64,000 nt of DNA, from NCBI GenBank assembly GCA_002683825.1, contig NYUD01000031.1, positions 78,548-142,547 of the forward strand. Reading direction: 5' to 3'. Of the stretch, positions 51,101 to 60,338 are shown in pieces. Within the stretch, counting starts at the first letter, position 1; every line of letters begins with the position of its first letter. The notes under the pieces are model-generated. The model worked only from the letters and a program-made list of their open reading frames with translations. It was not told where the DNA came from and did no database searches. This DNA is from Planctomycetota bacterium (lineage in GTDB: Bacteria > Planctomycetota > UBA1135 > GCA-002686595). A program made the position numbers and the translations under genes.

Positions 51101-54100
51101 ATGAGCACGCGTCGCGTCCGAAGATTCCTCCTTATCGGGATACAGGCGTTCGCCATCACGCTGCCGGTGCAGGCACAGACGTGGGACACGTGGCTGCAAG
51201 ACCCCGGCAACCCGAAGTACGTGCGGCCCGACTACGTCGTGGCCTTCGTCGCGACGGAGGGTCACTCCGATCCGGTGACGGAAACGCCGCCACACTTTGG
51301 TCTGGATGTCATCTCCGCGAACAATCCGGCTGCACACGGACCCGGCGGCGGCTTGTGGGCACTGCTGCCCGACGGGCAGGTGAAAAAACTCTTTCCCCTC
51401 CCCGAGCACGAGAACATCGAGGACCTGTTCGACACGCCCCTCGGTCAGCTCGAGAAGGGTGCCGTGGTCGAGCCGAACATGTCCGAGGATGGAAAGACGC
51501 TCTACTTCGCCTACTTCCACGACGCGACATGGAAGCCCAACGGCGGCGGCTGGCAGAGCATGAAGGTCTCCTACAAGGGTGCGGACCTCTACCGCATGAA
51601 CGTTAGCCAGCTCCTCGAAGACTTCAACGTCGATCCGGCGACCCTGCCGGTCAAGCGCCTGACCTTCAAGCAATATACCGGTCCGGCGAAGTCCGATGTC
51701 TTCCAGACGACGCAAGACAAGTTCAGCCAGGCCATCAACCCCTCGCTCCCCGGAAACTCCTTGCTGAGCTACTGGGGCACGGCCGACATCCACCTGATCG
51801 AGATGCGAACGAACACCGGCCTCAAGGCCGTGTGGTCTTCCAACCGCACTCGCACGGGGAATTCCAACCCCTGGATCACGGACGCCAACCACAACTTCAG
51901 CCTGTACATGGCGGACATTTTCCAGGACGGGAGTCTCGGTAGTCCGCGTCAGCTCCAGTACTACACGACGACCTCCGCTCTCAGCCCCATCCCGCTACGC
52001 AATGGACTCGCGTTCTCCTATCAATCCACGACCAACGAGCCCCGCCGTTGGGACATCCAGTGGCTGGACTCCGAAGGCCGATGGGTCCCGCTGCTCGGCT
52101 ACGCCCACTCCATCGAGCTCTTCCATCTGGGGACGATGGTCGTCGATCCGGACGGCGAGGACTGGTTCATCGGCGTCAAGTACTACAACCTCAACGACGG
52201 GGGCTTCGGGAACATGCACAAGGTGCGGCTCGCCAACGCCGGGACCAACGCCTTCGTGCCTGGCCCGCACGGCACCCAGCCGCGCCAGCTCTCGACCCAG
52301 CTCCCGATCGGTGCCGTGTCGGTCGACGTTCCCTCACCGCAGGTGAGCGTGGACGGCCAGCTCGAGTACATCGGAAAGTTCTCATCGCCACGCGCGGGGC
52401 GGATGGGCGGCGAATACCTCATGGCCTACACCCCTACCAGCGCGAACCGCTGGCTCTTGGACGCCGACGGGAACAAGGGCGTCTTCGAGTCCCACATCGC
52501 CTACCGCCCGAACCTGGAACCGTTCCGGCCCCATGAGACGATCGACGTCCCCAACGGTAAGGGGCTCTACACGGTGATCCGCGATGCCACCGACCGGTAC
52601 GACCTGGTGTGGCCCACGCCGCTCTTGAGTTGGAACGAGCGCACGGGAGAGCCGCGCCAGCGCGTCGCCCGCCCCATCATCGACTCCGATACGTCCATCC
52701 CGGCCGGAATGCCCTTCGCTCGGGTGGGAACGTCGGCCATCTACAACACGGACGTCCGTCCCTACGACTGCTACATCGACGGGACGGGAACGAGGCCCTA
52801 CAACCCCAACTCGCTCAATGCCAACACTCATGAGCAGATCGTTGGCGCTTTCGATGGACTACGCTACGTGCAGGATCCGGACGACTTCTGCGGGTACGTC
52901 CAGCCGGAGACCGTACTCGGCATCTCCATCAACACGACCAGCAACCGGACCGACCTCAGCTTCCTCAATAACGAGGGCTACTGGACCACCGGCCTGAGGC
53001 GCAAGAAGGAGTCTGTGGAGCTCATCGGGACCTTCTCAACGATCGACGAGAACGCCGCGGACCAGTCCTTCATGGCGCGCATTCCCGCTGACACGCCCTT
53101 TGAGTTCCACCTCCTGGAAAAGAACTATGGGATGAACCTCGTCGACGTGCGGAGCTGGCACTCACTGAAGCCGCGCGAGACACGCAACGACTGCGGCGGC
53201 TGCCATCAACACGAGGCAGGCTTCGCCATCCCCTTCGCGGGAACCGAGGCATCGCGGAAGGAGCCGATGGACATGACGCTGACGACGCAGTACGTCGCGT
53301 ACGACGCCGACTGCAAGCCGACGATTGAGGTCTCCAACACGCCCACGGTCCAGCTCCCCGAATGGACCCAGGACATCTGGCCCCAGTTCAGCCAGCACTG
53401 CAGCCCCTGCCACGACTTGACCGTCTCGTCCAACATTCCAGCGCTGACGGCTTACGACTTTGCAGACGAGGAGAGCGCCTACACCGCGATGCTGGCGCGC
53501 AACTACGCTAACGACACCATCGGGGCGCTGGGCAGCCCGGCTTTCTGGGCCGCATACGGTAAGCGCACGGACGGACGCGACAACACGCTCGCGGAGTACC
53601 AGCCGGACTACGCCGGGGCTGATTGGGGCTACTTCTTCTCCTCGGTCCACGCCACGACGCCGGGGTTGTGCGCCGCATCGAACGCCACCTGGGCGGAGTG
53701 GGTCCGGAAGCTGGGCGTCTGGATCGACCACCACATGCCGCGCAATACGGGGTCGGGCAACGGCTTCAAGTTCGACCGCTTCCACCCCACCGTCGACCTG
53801 GCCTTCGCCGGCGGAGACTCTCGCAACCTGCGGATCGGGTGGTGGGACAACTCGAACTCGGTCGACGTGACGGTCGAGCTGAACGGTACGCCCATCCTTC
53901 AATTCGGCTCTCAACCGAATGGCTCCCACATCAGCGCTGTGCCGCCTGGCCTGCATGGGTCCGACCTCATCAAGGTGGTCGTGATGGACGGGACGGGCAA
54001 TCGGCAATTCAAGGAGAAGAGCCTGCGCGAGCTCTATCTGGAGGCGAAGGGACCGCCTCACCGTCGAGAGCTTCCCCTACCCCAGGGGATGGTGCGTGAA

Positions 54101-54262
54101 TCGGATTGGGCCGGCAGAGCCCTATCCCCTCGACGAATCGGGCCTAAAGCGCGGCCGAAACCGGTCGGCCCAACTCGAGCATCCGGTTCAGAACGCCGGC
54201 GGCAATCGGCGCCCCCGCCTGCTGCGAACCTGACGTTCGGGCACGAAGCCGATCCCCGATGA
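51101..54262 (+). CDS. Secreted two-heme cytochrome c, hydrazine-synthase-alpha-like/planctomycete type
   Basis: ATG 51101 gives a signal peptide ending PVQAQ; earlier starts at 51071 or 51053 are possible. About 600 residues of propeller-like sequence (SEDGKTLYFAYFHDATW) precede two heme sites, CGGCH (about residue 698) and CSPCHD (about 767), with WPQFSQHCSPCH typical of planctomycete cytochromes. It resembles the layout of hydrazine synthase alpha, but homologues are widespread and there is no anammox context. After LYLEAKG (54050) this frame loses codon bias, while the +1 frame (reading DRLTVESFPYPRGW) keeps it to a stop at 54233. A one-base indel in AAGGGA (54047-54052) is likely. The last ~90 bases overlap an IS remnant on the other strand. 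Confidence 0.75.
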   Translation: MSTRRVRRFLLIGIQAFAITLPVQAQTWDTWLQDPGNPKYVRPDYVVAFVATEGHSDPVTETPPHFGLDVISANNPAAHGPGGGLWALLPDGQVKKLFPLPEHENIEDLFDTPLGQLEKGAVVEPNMSEDGKTLYFAYFHDATWKPNGGGWQSMKVSYKGADLYRMNVSQLLEDFNVDPATLPVKRLTFKQYTGPAKSDVFQTTQDKFSQAINPSLPGNSLLSYWGTADIHLIEMRTNTGLKAVWSSNRTRTGNSNPWITDANHNFSLYMADIFQDGSLGSPRQLQYYTTTSALSPIPLRNGLAFSYQSTTNEPRRWDIQWLDSEGRWVPLLGYAHSIELFHLGTMVVDPDGEDWFIGVKYYNLNDGGFGNMHKVRLANAGTNAFVPGPHGTQPRQLSTQLPIGAVSVDVPSPQVSVDGQLEYIGKFSSPRAGRMGGEYLMAYTPTSANRWLLDADGNKGVFESHIAYRPNLEPFRPHETIDVPNGKGLYTVIRDATDRYDLVWPTPLLSWNERTGEPRQRVARPIIDSDTSIPAGMPFARVGTSAIYNTDVRPYDCYIDGTGTRPYNPNSLNANTHEQIVGAFDGLRYVQDPDDFCGYVQPETVLGISINTTSNRTDLSFLNNEGYWTTGLRRKKESVELIGTFSTIDENAADQSFMARIPADTPFEFHLLEKNYGMNLVDVRSWHSLKPRETRNDCGGCHQHEAGFAIPFAGTEASRKEPMDMTLTTQYVAYDADCKPTIEVSNTPTVQLPEWTQDIWPQFSQHCSPCHDLTVSSNIPALTAYDFADEESAYTAMLARNYANDTIGALGSPAFWAAYGKRTDGRDNTLAEYQPDYAGADWGYFFSSVHATTPGLCAASNATWAEWVRKLGVWIDHHMPRNTGSGNGFKFDRFHPTVDLAFAGGDSRNLRIGWWDNSNSVDVTVELNGTPILQFGSQPNGSHISAVPPGLHGSDLIKVVVMDGTGNRQFKEKSLRELYLEAKGPPHRRELPLPQGMVRESDWAGRALSPRRIGPKARPKPVGPTRASGSERRRQSAPPPAANLTFGHEADPR

Positions 54263-54382
54263 TCGACTCGTACCCGAAGAAGGCGTTCTCGACAGTCCCC
54301 TGGAGATGGTAGCCCGACGCCTTCCTCCATTGTCGTCTCCCGATCCTCGCCACCTTCCTGATCGTTCGATCGCGAGCAGCCG
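54144..54382 (-). mobile_element. IS5-type transposase C-terminal remnant
   Basis: Minus-strand frame ending at 54144 encodes RIGRRQWRKASGYHLQG, then VENAFFGYESIIGDRLRAR and IAAGVLNRMLELGRP. These are the C-terminal DDE region of IS5-family transposases, with the catalytic Glu in VENAFF (family consensus of the type W-K-x-x-S-G-Y-H-x-R-S-x-x-E-T). Matching sequence extends upstream to about 54382 (RTIRKVARIGRR) and then stops being recognisable. The rest of the element and any terminal inverted repeats are missing. It lies antisense to the cytochrome gene's 3' end. Confidence 0.75.
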
Positions 54383-54387
54383 ACCGC

Positions 54388-55100
54388 CTAGCGCAGGACG
54401 AACTCCACGGCCTCGGAAATCCGCCTCACACCTCCGCCATAGCGGTTTTTGTACAGGACGTAGGCCACGCGAAAACGCCTGCCCCGGAGCTGATCCAGGG
54501 CGTCCTTAGCGGCGAGATCCGTGAGGAGAACGCGCGCTCGTCCCTCCTTGTTCGTCACGCCCATGAGCTGGCTCGCGAGGCGCGTGTCGCGGTGGGTGTC
54601 GTCGTCGAAAATGGGGAGCTCGAGGCCGTCGAGCACGAGCGGCCGGTCTCCTTCAGCGGCAGAGATCATCACCACGTAGGGTCGCTGCGGATCCTTCGCG
54701 TCGATCTCGACCAGGGGCAAACCGCCCGCGCCGGATTCCCAGATCAGGCTGGGGGCGTCGGTGATCAGCGAGGGGGTGGCGAGGTCGCCGGCGATGGTAT
54801 CGAAGGGGTCACCTTGGACGAGCCCGGCCTCGGTCATTCCCTGCAGGAAGGCGCGCGCGGATGGAAGTTCGGATAGAAGAGAATCTCGTTGGGGTACGTC
54901 GCGCGACTCTCCGCCAGGTTTCTCTCGCAATCGACGAGCGTCGTCCCCGCCCGGCGTGCGGCCTCGCGGATGGCTCGGTTGGCGGATCCGTACCAATCTT
55001 CGTCCGAGGCGTAGGTCAGGAACACGGGTCTGCAAGCCCCGCCCCGCAGGCTCGCGGCGTTGGTGCACGAAGGAAACTGGAGCCGCAACATCCCCGTCAT
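54388..55100 (-). pseudogene. Frameshifted, N-terminally truncated SGNH/GDSL-hydrolase-like gene
   Basis: The first part, from about 55100 (possibly further upstream), reads VFLTYASDEDWYGSANRAIREAA, LVDCERNL and LFYPNFHP, the C-terminal half of an SGNH hydrolase with the catalytic His. It then runs to a stop at 54834. The next frame continues natively (AFLQGMTEAGLVQGDPFDTIA) and codes a beta-rich C-terminal domain to 54388. The break is in CGCGCGCG at about 54850-54857; one fewer CG dinucleotide would restore H-P-R-A-F-L-Q. No nucleophile Ser block is visible upstream, so the gene is also truncated. It abuts the IS remnant. Confidence 0.6.
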
Positions 55101-55551
55101 GCCCCGATCCAAGGATCTCTCCAGGCGCAAGAAAGAGCTCGACAGACCGCTGAAGGATCTGCGCCTCAAGCTGCACGGGGCTCGCACGGCGGGATAGGAA
55201 TGGAACGGGCCCCGCGCCGGTGTGAGAGCCGGCGCAGCCTCCCGGGGGCCGATGCCGCAGACGTCTTCTTCCCCACGGGCGTCGGATTCCCTTTTCGCAG
55301 TCAGGAAAGGCGAGGTGCGTCCTTCACGAGGCCTCGGGTGCGGCGGCACGCGTGTGCTTTCCGACCGGGCGCGGGGGGCGAACTCGCGTTTTCAGGGATC
55401 GCAAGAAGGCCAAGACGAGCCCACGGGCGGACGCGAGCGAAGAGATGCCGTCCCGGACACCCCCCATCCACCTATTTGCAAGTTCCTAATATGAGGCCTA
55501 CCCTTGGCCATTTTGTGCCGATTTCGGGTCTCTTCCACGAGAAGCCTACTA
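55101..55551. other. Intergenic region
   Basis: About 450 bases with no supportable gene. Open frames here lack codon bias, although the minus frame just upstream of 55100 (reading LRRRSFSGLSSSFLRLERSL) may be eroded 5' sequence of the broken SGNH gene. The last 100 bases are noticeably richer in A and T than the surroundings. Confidence 0.35.
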
Positions 55552-55584
55552 TATACGTGAAAGTATAATACCTGGACGTATACT
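55552..55584 (+). promoter_or_regulatory. Promoter with palindromic operator-like half-sites
   Basis: A perfect -10 hexamer TATAAT lies at 55564-55569; I see no good -35. Around it are inverted half-sites TATAC (55552-55556), GTATA (55563-55567) and TATAC (55579-55583). They form TATAC-N6-GTATA and AGTATA-N11-TATACT, so a repressor binding here would cover the -10. Transcription would begin near 55576, only about 16 bases before the ATPase start. Confidence 0.5.
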
Positions 55585-55591
55585 CCCCCCC

Positions 55592-56962
55592 ATGCCTCCT
55601 GCGGCCTCACCTCCCCCCTTCATCGGCAGGGAACGCGAACTCGATGTGCTGGCGGAACTCGCAGACTCCGGCCGCGCGGAACTGTTCGTTCTTCTCGGCC
55701 GACGAAGGGTCGGCAAGACGGAACTCCTGCAGCGGCTCTGCCGAGATCGGCGGGCCGTCTATTTCCTGGCTGCCCAGGTGCGCGATCGCGACAACCTGCG
55801 AGCCTTCCAGCGAGCGCTTCAGGAGGGGCTTCGAGACGCCCTTTTGGAGAACGTCGAGTTTCCCGACTGGGCCGCAGCCCTGACGGTCGCTGCCGAGCGC
55901 GCCGGCGACGAGCGCTTGATCGTCGTTCTCGACGAGTTTCCCTACCTGTGTGAGGCCAACCGCGGTCTGCCCTCCCTGGTGCAACGCTTCTGGGATCAGC
56001 ACGGCAAGGACTCGTCCATGATGCTGGTCCTGTGCGGGAGTCAGGTCTCGTTCATGGAGCGCGAGGTTCTGGCGGAACGTTCACCGCTCTTCGGTCGCAG
56101 GACGGCCCAACGTCGCCTCGAGCCTCTGGCGCCCTCGGCAACGCTGGCCTTCTTTCCCAACTGGAATCGAACGGATCGACTCACCGCCTACGCCATCCTG
56201 GGGGGGATGCCGGCCTACCTGCGTCGCTTCGATACGAACAGGTCGCTGGATGAGAACCTGATGCGCGAGGTTCTACGACCGGAAGGTTACCTCTTCGACG
56301 AAGTCCAGTACCTGTTGCGTACGGAGCTCCAAAACCCCGCCACATACAACAGCATCCTGGGAGCCATCGCACAGGAAGCGGAACGCGTAGGCGACATCGC
56401 CTTGACCGTAGGCGTCGATTCCCCCACGGCGAACAAGTACCTGCACGTCCTGCGCGAGTTGAGAATCGTCGAGCGCACAGTACCCCTGACCGATGCAGAT
56501 CCGCTACGTTCCAGACGTGGTGTCTATCGCATCTCCGACCGCTTCCTCTCCTTCCACTTCCGCCACGTGCAACCCAACCTCTCGATGATCGAGGCCGGTC
56601 GTGGAGCACAAGTGCTCGAAACGTTTATCCGCCCCGATTTCGGCCGACTCGTCGATGCCGCTCGAACCGATTTCATCCTGGAACACCTGCGGACGAAGGC
56701 GGCCGATCTGGTGGACGAAGAAATCGTCGAAGTAGGCCGTTTTTGCGGCTCGGCCATCAAAGCGCTGGCGCGAACCGTCAGCGGCGCCTGCGTCGCTGCG
56801 CTTCATGGCGAAACAGGATTGAAGACGTTGGAGCAAGAGCTCGGCCAGGTTCAGGGGTCCTTCAAGAGCGAGATTCGCATGCTCCGCTATCGCGACAGGG
56901 AACCGAGTGCCGGTTCCCTGTTCGAGGTGAGCCCCTACCGGTTGACGGAGGCTCGACGATGA
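55592..56962 (+). CDS. ATPase of the archaeal-ATPase/DUF234 family
   Basis: 456 residues. It starts FIGRERELDVL, the standard entry of this AAA-like family. The Walker A is GRRRVGKT (36-43), the Walker B LIVVLDEFPYL (about 108-118) and a sensor-like LCGSQVSFME follows. A winged-helix region (about 230-300, VGVDSPTANKYLHVLREL) precedes the DUF234 part beginning YRISDRFLSFHFRHV. The usual C-terminal nuclease-like residues (E-I-D-x-V and a later E-x-K) are not visible, so the C-terminus may be inactive. Cellular role is unknown. It overlaps the small zinc-binding gene by ATGA and sits behind an operator-like promoter. Confidence 0.82.
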   Translation: MPPAASPPPFIGRERELDVLAELADSGRAELFVLLGRRRVGKTELLQRLCRDRRAVYFLAAQVRDRDNLRAFQRALQEGLRDALLENVEFPDWAAALTVAAERAGDERLIVVLDEFPYLCEANRGLPSLVQRFWDQHGKDSSMMLVLCGSQVSFMEREVLAERSPLFGRRTAQRRLEPLAPSATLAFFPNWNRTDRLTAYAILGGMPAYLRRFDTNRSLDENLMREVLRPEGYLFDEVQYLLRTELQNPATYNSILGAIAQEAERVGDIALTVGVDSPTANKYLHVLRELRIVERTVPLTDADPLRSRRGVYRISDRFLSFHFRHVQPNLSMIEAGRGAQVLETFIRPDFGRLVDAARTDFILEHLRTKAADLVDEEIVEVGRFCGSAIKALARTVSGACVAALHGETGLKTLEQELGQVQGSFKSEIRMLRYRDREPSAGSLFEVSPYRLTEARR

Positions 56963-57318
56963 GCCTGGATAGTGAATTCGGCAACTACTTCAAGGCCCTG
57001 GATCGCTCGAACAACGAGGATCGGTGCTTTCTTTGCCGTCGAACGCCCTCGGAGGTCAAGGTGTTCTTCGGATTTCACGAGGACGGCACACCGATCGAAG
57101 CGGACCGTTATGGAATCGAGGATGTGGTCCTCGACCCGCAGGTGGACATCATGAGCTACAAGGGCGAACGCCCGGTGTGCTCGATCTGCCAGCTCAACTA
57201 CGATGCGATCTTTCTGTCGGAGAATGGTCACGATCTGCTGCGTCGCCTCCTGTGGGCAATGGAGCACGAACGTGACGAACTCTGGACCCCGGAGACTCCA
57301 TCGAAAGATCCGGAGTGA
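56959..57318 (+). CDS. Small protein with two CxxC pairs (probable zinc ribbon)
   Basis: 119 residues. ATG 56959 shares ATGA with the ATPase stop, so the two are translationally coupled. CFLC (about 23-26) and CSIC (about 74-77) can form one four-Cys zinc site. Between them is a short beta-rich stretch (VKVFFGFHEDGTPIEADRYG). I recognise no family. Its last 125 bases overlap the convergent metallophosphoesterase gene. Partner or accessory to the ATPase is the most economical guess. Confidence 0.65.
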   Translation: MSLDSEFGNYFKALDRSNNEDRCFLCRRTPSEVKVFFGFHEDGTPIEADRYGIEDVVLDPQVDIMSYKGERPVCSICQLNYDAIFLSENGHDLLRRLLWAMEHERDELWTPETPSKDPE

Positions 57319-58201
57319 CGCTTTCGCTTTCTTGAACGCCGCATAGCTCGATCAATCCCACTTCGGGCCGGACGCCGATGCGGATCGGCAGCAACGTCGT
57401 CCCTCCACCGCGCCCGACATAGAGCTGGCATCCCCCGCACTCGTAGAGGCCGTCCAGATAGCCGTGGCTCGTGTGTGTCATCGGGATCCATGGGCCGAAA
57501 CGAACCTGGCCTCCGTGGGTATGGCCGGAAAGCTGCAGATCGACCTTGTGCCGCACCGCCTCCGGAAACGCGTCGGGGTTGTGCGAAATCAAGAGCGTCA
57601 ACTCACCCGGCCTACGGCCCTCCAGCGCTGCTTCAAAGTCCGGCGTACCCTCGCGCAAGTCATCGATCCCCGCAATCCAAAGGCTCGTATCGCAGTGCTG
57701 TACGCGAACGCCTCGATTCACCAGAACCTCGACACCATTGTGCTCGAGAAAACGCGTCCAAAGCTCCAGCTTTTCGGGGTGGAAGTACTCGTGATTCCCG
57801 CGGACCGCAAAGATCCCGAGGGGTGGATTCAGCCGCTTGAGGGCCGCCCCCAGGAGGAAGATCTCCTCGCCGTGGGAATCGATGAGATCGCCCCCCAGGA
57901 TCACCAGATCCGGGTTTGAATCGGCTGCCATGCGAGCGATGCTTTCCAGGTCCCCGGAAGTGTTGAAGAAGCCCGCGTGCAAATCGGACAGGAAAGCGAT
58001 CCGCGGCAGGCTGCCCGACCGGCCCTTGAGTTCGACGCGCACCGCGCGCCTTTCGAGCTGGGCCCGCAGACGGAGGCGCGCGAACATGCCCAGGGGGCTA
58101 TGCGTCAGGTAGCGCCCCACCCAAGCCAAGAGTCGTCCGAGGGCGTGGAAGCGGGTGGCGCGGTGGTCGCCAGGGTATGGGTTGGACTCTCGTCGAAACA
58201 T
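57194..58201 (-). CDS. YaeI-type metallophosphoesterase
   Basis: 335 residues from ATG 58201. Motifs of the calcineurin-like fold in order: FLSDLHAGF (D-x-H), LVILGGDLIDSH (G-G-D), AVRGNHEYF (G-N-H-E), TLLISHNPDAF and LQLSGHTHGGQV (G-H-T-H). Relatives hydrolyse phosphodiesters such as UDP-diacylglucosamine or cyclic nucleotides; the substrate is unknown. The conserved domain ends near RPEVGLIELC. The last ~45 residues are low in similarity to anything and are encoded where the gene overlaps the convergent zinc-ribbon gene (57194-57318). Confidence 0.9.
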   Translation of the reverse strand: MFRRESNPYPGDHRATRFHALGRLLAWVGRYLTHSPLGMFARLRLRAQLERRAVRVELKGRSGSLPRIAFLSDLHAGFFNTSGDLESIARMAADSNPDLVILGGDLIDSHGEEIFLLGAALKRLNPPLGIFAVRGNHEYFHPEKLELWTRFLEHNGVEVLVNRGVRVQHCDTSLWIAGIDDLREGTPDFEAALEGRRPGELTLLISHNPDAFPEAVRHKVDLQLSGHTHGGQVRFGPWIPMTHTSHGYLDGLYECGGCQLYVGRGGGTTLLPIRIGVRPEVGLIELCGVQESESVTPDLSMESPGSRVRHVRAPLPTGGDAADRDHSPTERSHRS

Positions 58202-58284
58202 GGCCGGCAGGACCGCCTCGTCACATTCGCTTTGTGACCTAAAGCTCAATCGTCGGGACCGTCCCTCCGCTATCCTCCCCAGAC

Positions 58285-60129
58285 GTGTCTCACGAGGAAA
58301 CAACCACCCTCCGCCGCCCTCGCCCCATCTTTTCGGGCCGGCGCTTCGGATCCGTCGGTAAGTGGGTGGGTGTGTCCATCCTCATCGGCTTCACCGGCGG
58401 CCTGGCGGCCATCGGCTTCGACAAGCTCCTGGAATTCCTCACCACCCATCTGTTCGAGCGCACCATGGGCAGCCACGGGGAGGGGCTCGGCGGGCTGAGC
58501 CCCTCTGTTTTCTGGCTGTTCCTGGCCCTGCCGGCCGGCGGCTTGCTGGTCGGGTGGCTAACGCAGCGCTTCGCCCCCGAAGCCGAAGGGCACGGGACCG
58601 AGCAGATGGTGCGTGCCTTTCACGACCTCGGCGGCCGCGTTCGCCGACGCGTCATCGCCCTGAAGGCCCTGACGTCCGCCATCACCATCGGGACGGGGGG
58701 ATCCGCCGGTCAGGAGGGCCCCGTGGCGCAGATCGGGAGCGGCCTCGGTAGCGCCATTTCCGACACCCTCAGGCTGTCGGAACGCGATCGGCGCATCTTT
58801 CTTCTGGCCGGTTCGAGCGCCGGGATCGGCGCACTCTTCACCGCCCCCCTCGGGGGAGCGCTCTTCGCACCGGAGGTGCTTTACCGCAAGCCCGACTTCG
58901 AGGGCGACGCGATCATCCCCTGCATCATCTCCTCGATCGTCGCCTACACCACCTTCACCACTCTCGGTGGAAGCGACCGGGCGATCGACATCCCGCAGGC
59001 CACGCTCGATACGCTCTCGCTGCACCACCCGGCCGAGTTGATCTTCTACTTCGTCCTGGCCCTTCTGTGCGCGGTGGTCAGCTTCGGCTACGTGCGGATC
59101 TTCGACGGCATTCGCGATTTCTTCGGGCGTTTCAAGGCCATGCCGAAGATGCTCAAGCCGGCCATCGGCGGCCTGCTTCTGGCCCTTCTGGCCGTAGGCA
59201 TCGCACCGATTGCGAAGAGCAACGGCGTCCTCTTCGGCGGCTACGACCTGATGAAGAGTTCGATCTCGGCCGAACTCGCGATCGAGACGATGGCCCTGCT
59301 CGCGCTGGCGAAGATCCTCGCCACCTCCTTCTCGATCGCCACGGGAGGATCGGGAGGCGTTTTTGCCCCGTCGCTCGCAATCGGAGCTCTCCTGGGTGCG
59401 ATCGTCGGGCAGACCAGCGCCTCGCTCTTCCCCGACCTGCCGATCCAGTCCTCCTGTTTTGCACTGGTCGGAATGGGCGGCTTCTTCGCGGGTGTCGCCA
59501 AGACGCCGATCGCTTCGATCATCATCGTGTGCGAAATGACCGGCAGCTACGAACTCCTGGCGCCCCTGATGCTGGTATCGGTTTTGCACATGATGCTGGC
59601 CCAGGCCTGGACCATCTACGACACGCAGGTCGACGGGATGGTCGACTCCCCCGCCCACGCGGGCGACTTCGTGGTCGACGTCCTCGAGCGCATGCGCGTG
59701 AGTGACCTGCTCACCGGAGCCCGTGAGCCCGAGAAAATCTCCGAAAACGCCACGCTCCGCCGTGCCCTGGATATCGTGTCGAACGCGCAGGGCTACTACT
59801 TCCCGGTCGTGGACGGCGAGGAGAGGTTGGTGGGCATCTTCTCGCTATCCGACGTGCGGCGCATCTTCCAGGAGACCTCGGTCGCCGATCTCGTGATCGT
59901 GCGTGACTTCATGGTCGATGACGTGGTTACGACCCGGCCCGCGGACGACCTGAATTCGGCGCTCTTCAAACTCAACGAGTTCGGCCTGCACGAGATCCCG
60001 GTGGTCGACAACGACGACCCGACGAAGATTGTGGCCATGCTGACCAGAAACAACCTGGGTGCGGCGTACCACAAGCGACTTCACGCTTTGAAACGAACCG
60101 CCGGCGATGAGGTCGATCGGCCCAGTTAA
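58285..60129 (+). CDS. ClC-family chloride channel/transporter with C-terminal CBS domains
   Basis: 614 residues, GTG start. About ten to twelve membrane helices. ClC filter motifs are GTGGSAGQEGPVAQIG, which retains the gating Glu but has Gln for the usual Arg in G-R-E-G-P, and GSGGVFAPSLAIGALLG. Two CBS domains (about 470-530 and 535-595) include LVGIFSLSDVRRIF and HEIPVVDNDD and may bind adenine nucleotides. The proton-pathway glutamate cannot be judged by eye, so channel versus antiporter is open. Divergent from the phosphoesterase, 83 bases apart. Confidence 0.92.
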   Translation: MSHEETTTLRRPRPIFSGRRFGSVGKWVGVSILIGFTGGLAAIGFDKLLEFLTTHLFERTMGSHGEGLGGLSPSVFWLFLALPAGGLLVGWLTQRFAPEAEGHGTEQMVRAFHDLGGRVRRRVIALKALTSAITIGTGGSAGQEGPVAQIGSGLGSAISDTLRLSERDRRIFLLAGSSAGIGALFTAPLGGALFAPEVLYRKPDFEGDAIIPCIISSIVAYTTFTTLGGSDRAIDIPQATLDTLSLHHPAELIFYFVLALLCAVVSFGYVRIFDGIRDFFGRFKAMPKMLKPAIGGLLLALLAVGIAPIAKSNGVLFGGYDLMKSSISAELAIETMALLALAKILATSFSIATGGSGGVFAPSLAIGALLGAIVGQTSASLFPDLPIQSSCFALVGMGGFFAGVAKTPIASIIIVCEMTGSYELLAPLMLVSVLHMMLAQAWTIYDTQVDGMVDSPAHAGDFVVDVLERMRVSDLLTGAREPEKISENATLRRALDIVSNAQGYYFPVVDGEERLVGIFSLSDVRRIFQETSVADLVIVRDFMVDDVVTTRPADDLNSALFKLNEFGLHEIPVVDNDDPTKIVAMLTRNNLGAAYHKRLHALKRTAGDEVDRPS

Positions 60130-60188
60130 GTCAAAGAGCTACGGCGTTGGAATAGCGGCACGGCTTTGCGGGATTACAAGGAGGTAGT

Positions 60189-60338
60189 ATGGCCCGCACC
60201 ATTCCTCGTCGAAGGTCCTTCCCAAGAGATCCCGGCTCGGTACGGTCGTCGAATGCAGCCTATTGCCCTCGGCCGGCGGTGCTGCAATTCTGCATGTCGA
60301 CCGCCTCCGTCCCGGCGCATCTCTTCGAGCCTGACTAG
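60189..60338 (+). CDS. Possible 49-residue ORF with a strong ribosome site
   Basis: ATG 60189 is preceded by AAGGAGG about 5 bases upstream, unusually good for this window. The protein begins MARTIPRRRSFPRD and has no recognisable motif, signal or membrane segment. It converges with and overlaps the methyltransferase stop by 4 bases. It may be a small basic protein or a chance frame. Confidence 0.25.
   Translation: MARTIPRRRSFPRDPGSVRSSNAAYCPRPAVLQFCMSTASVPAHLFEPD

Noticed and set aside
51101..54262. Calling the two-heme protein hydrazine synthase alpha (anammox)
   Set aside because: No beta or gamma subunit, no hydrazine dehydrogenase and no other anammox marker is present; the fold is widespread in non-anammox planctomycetes.
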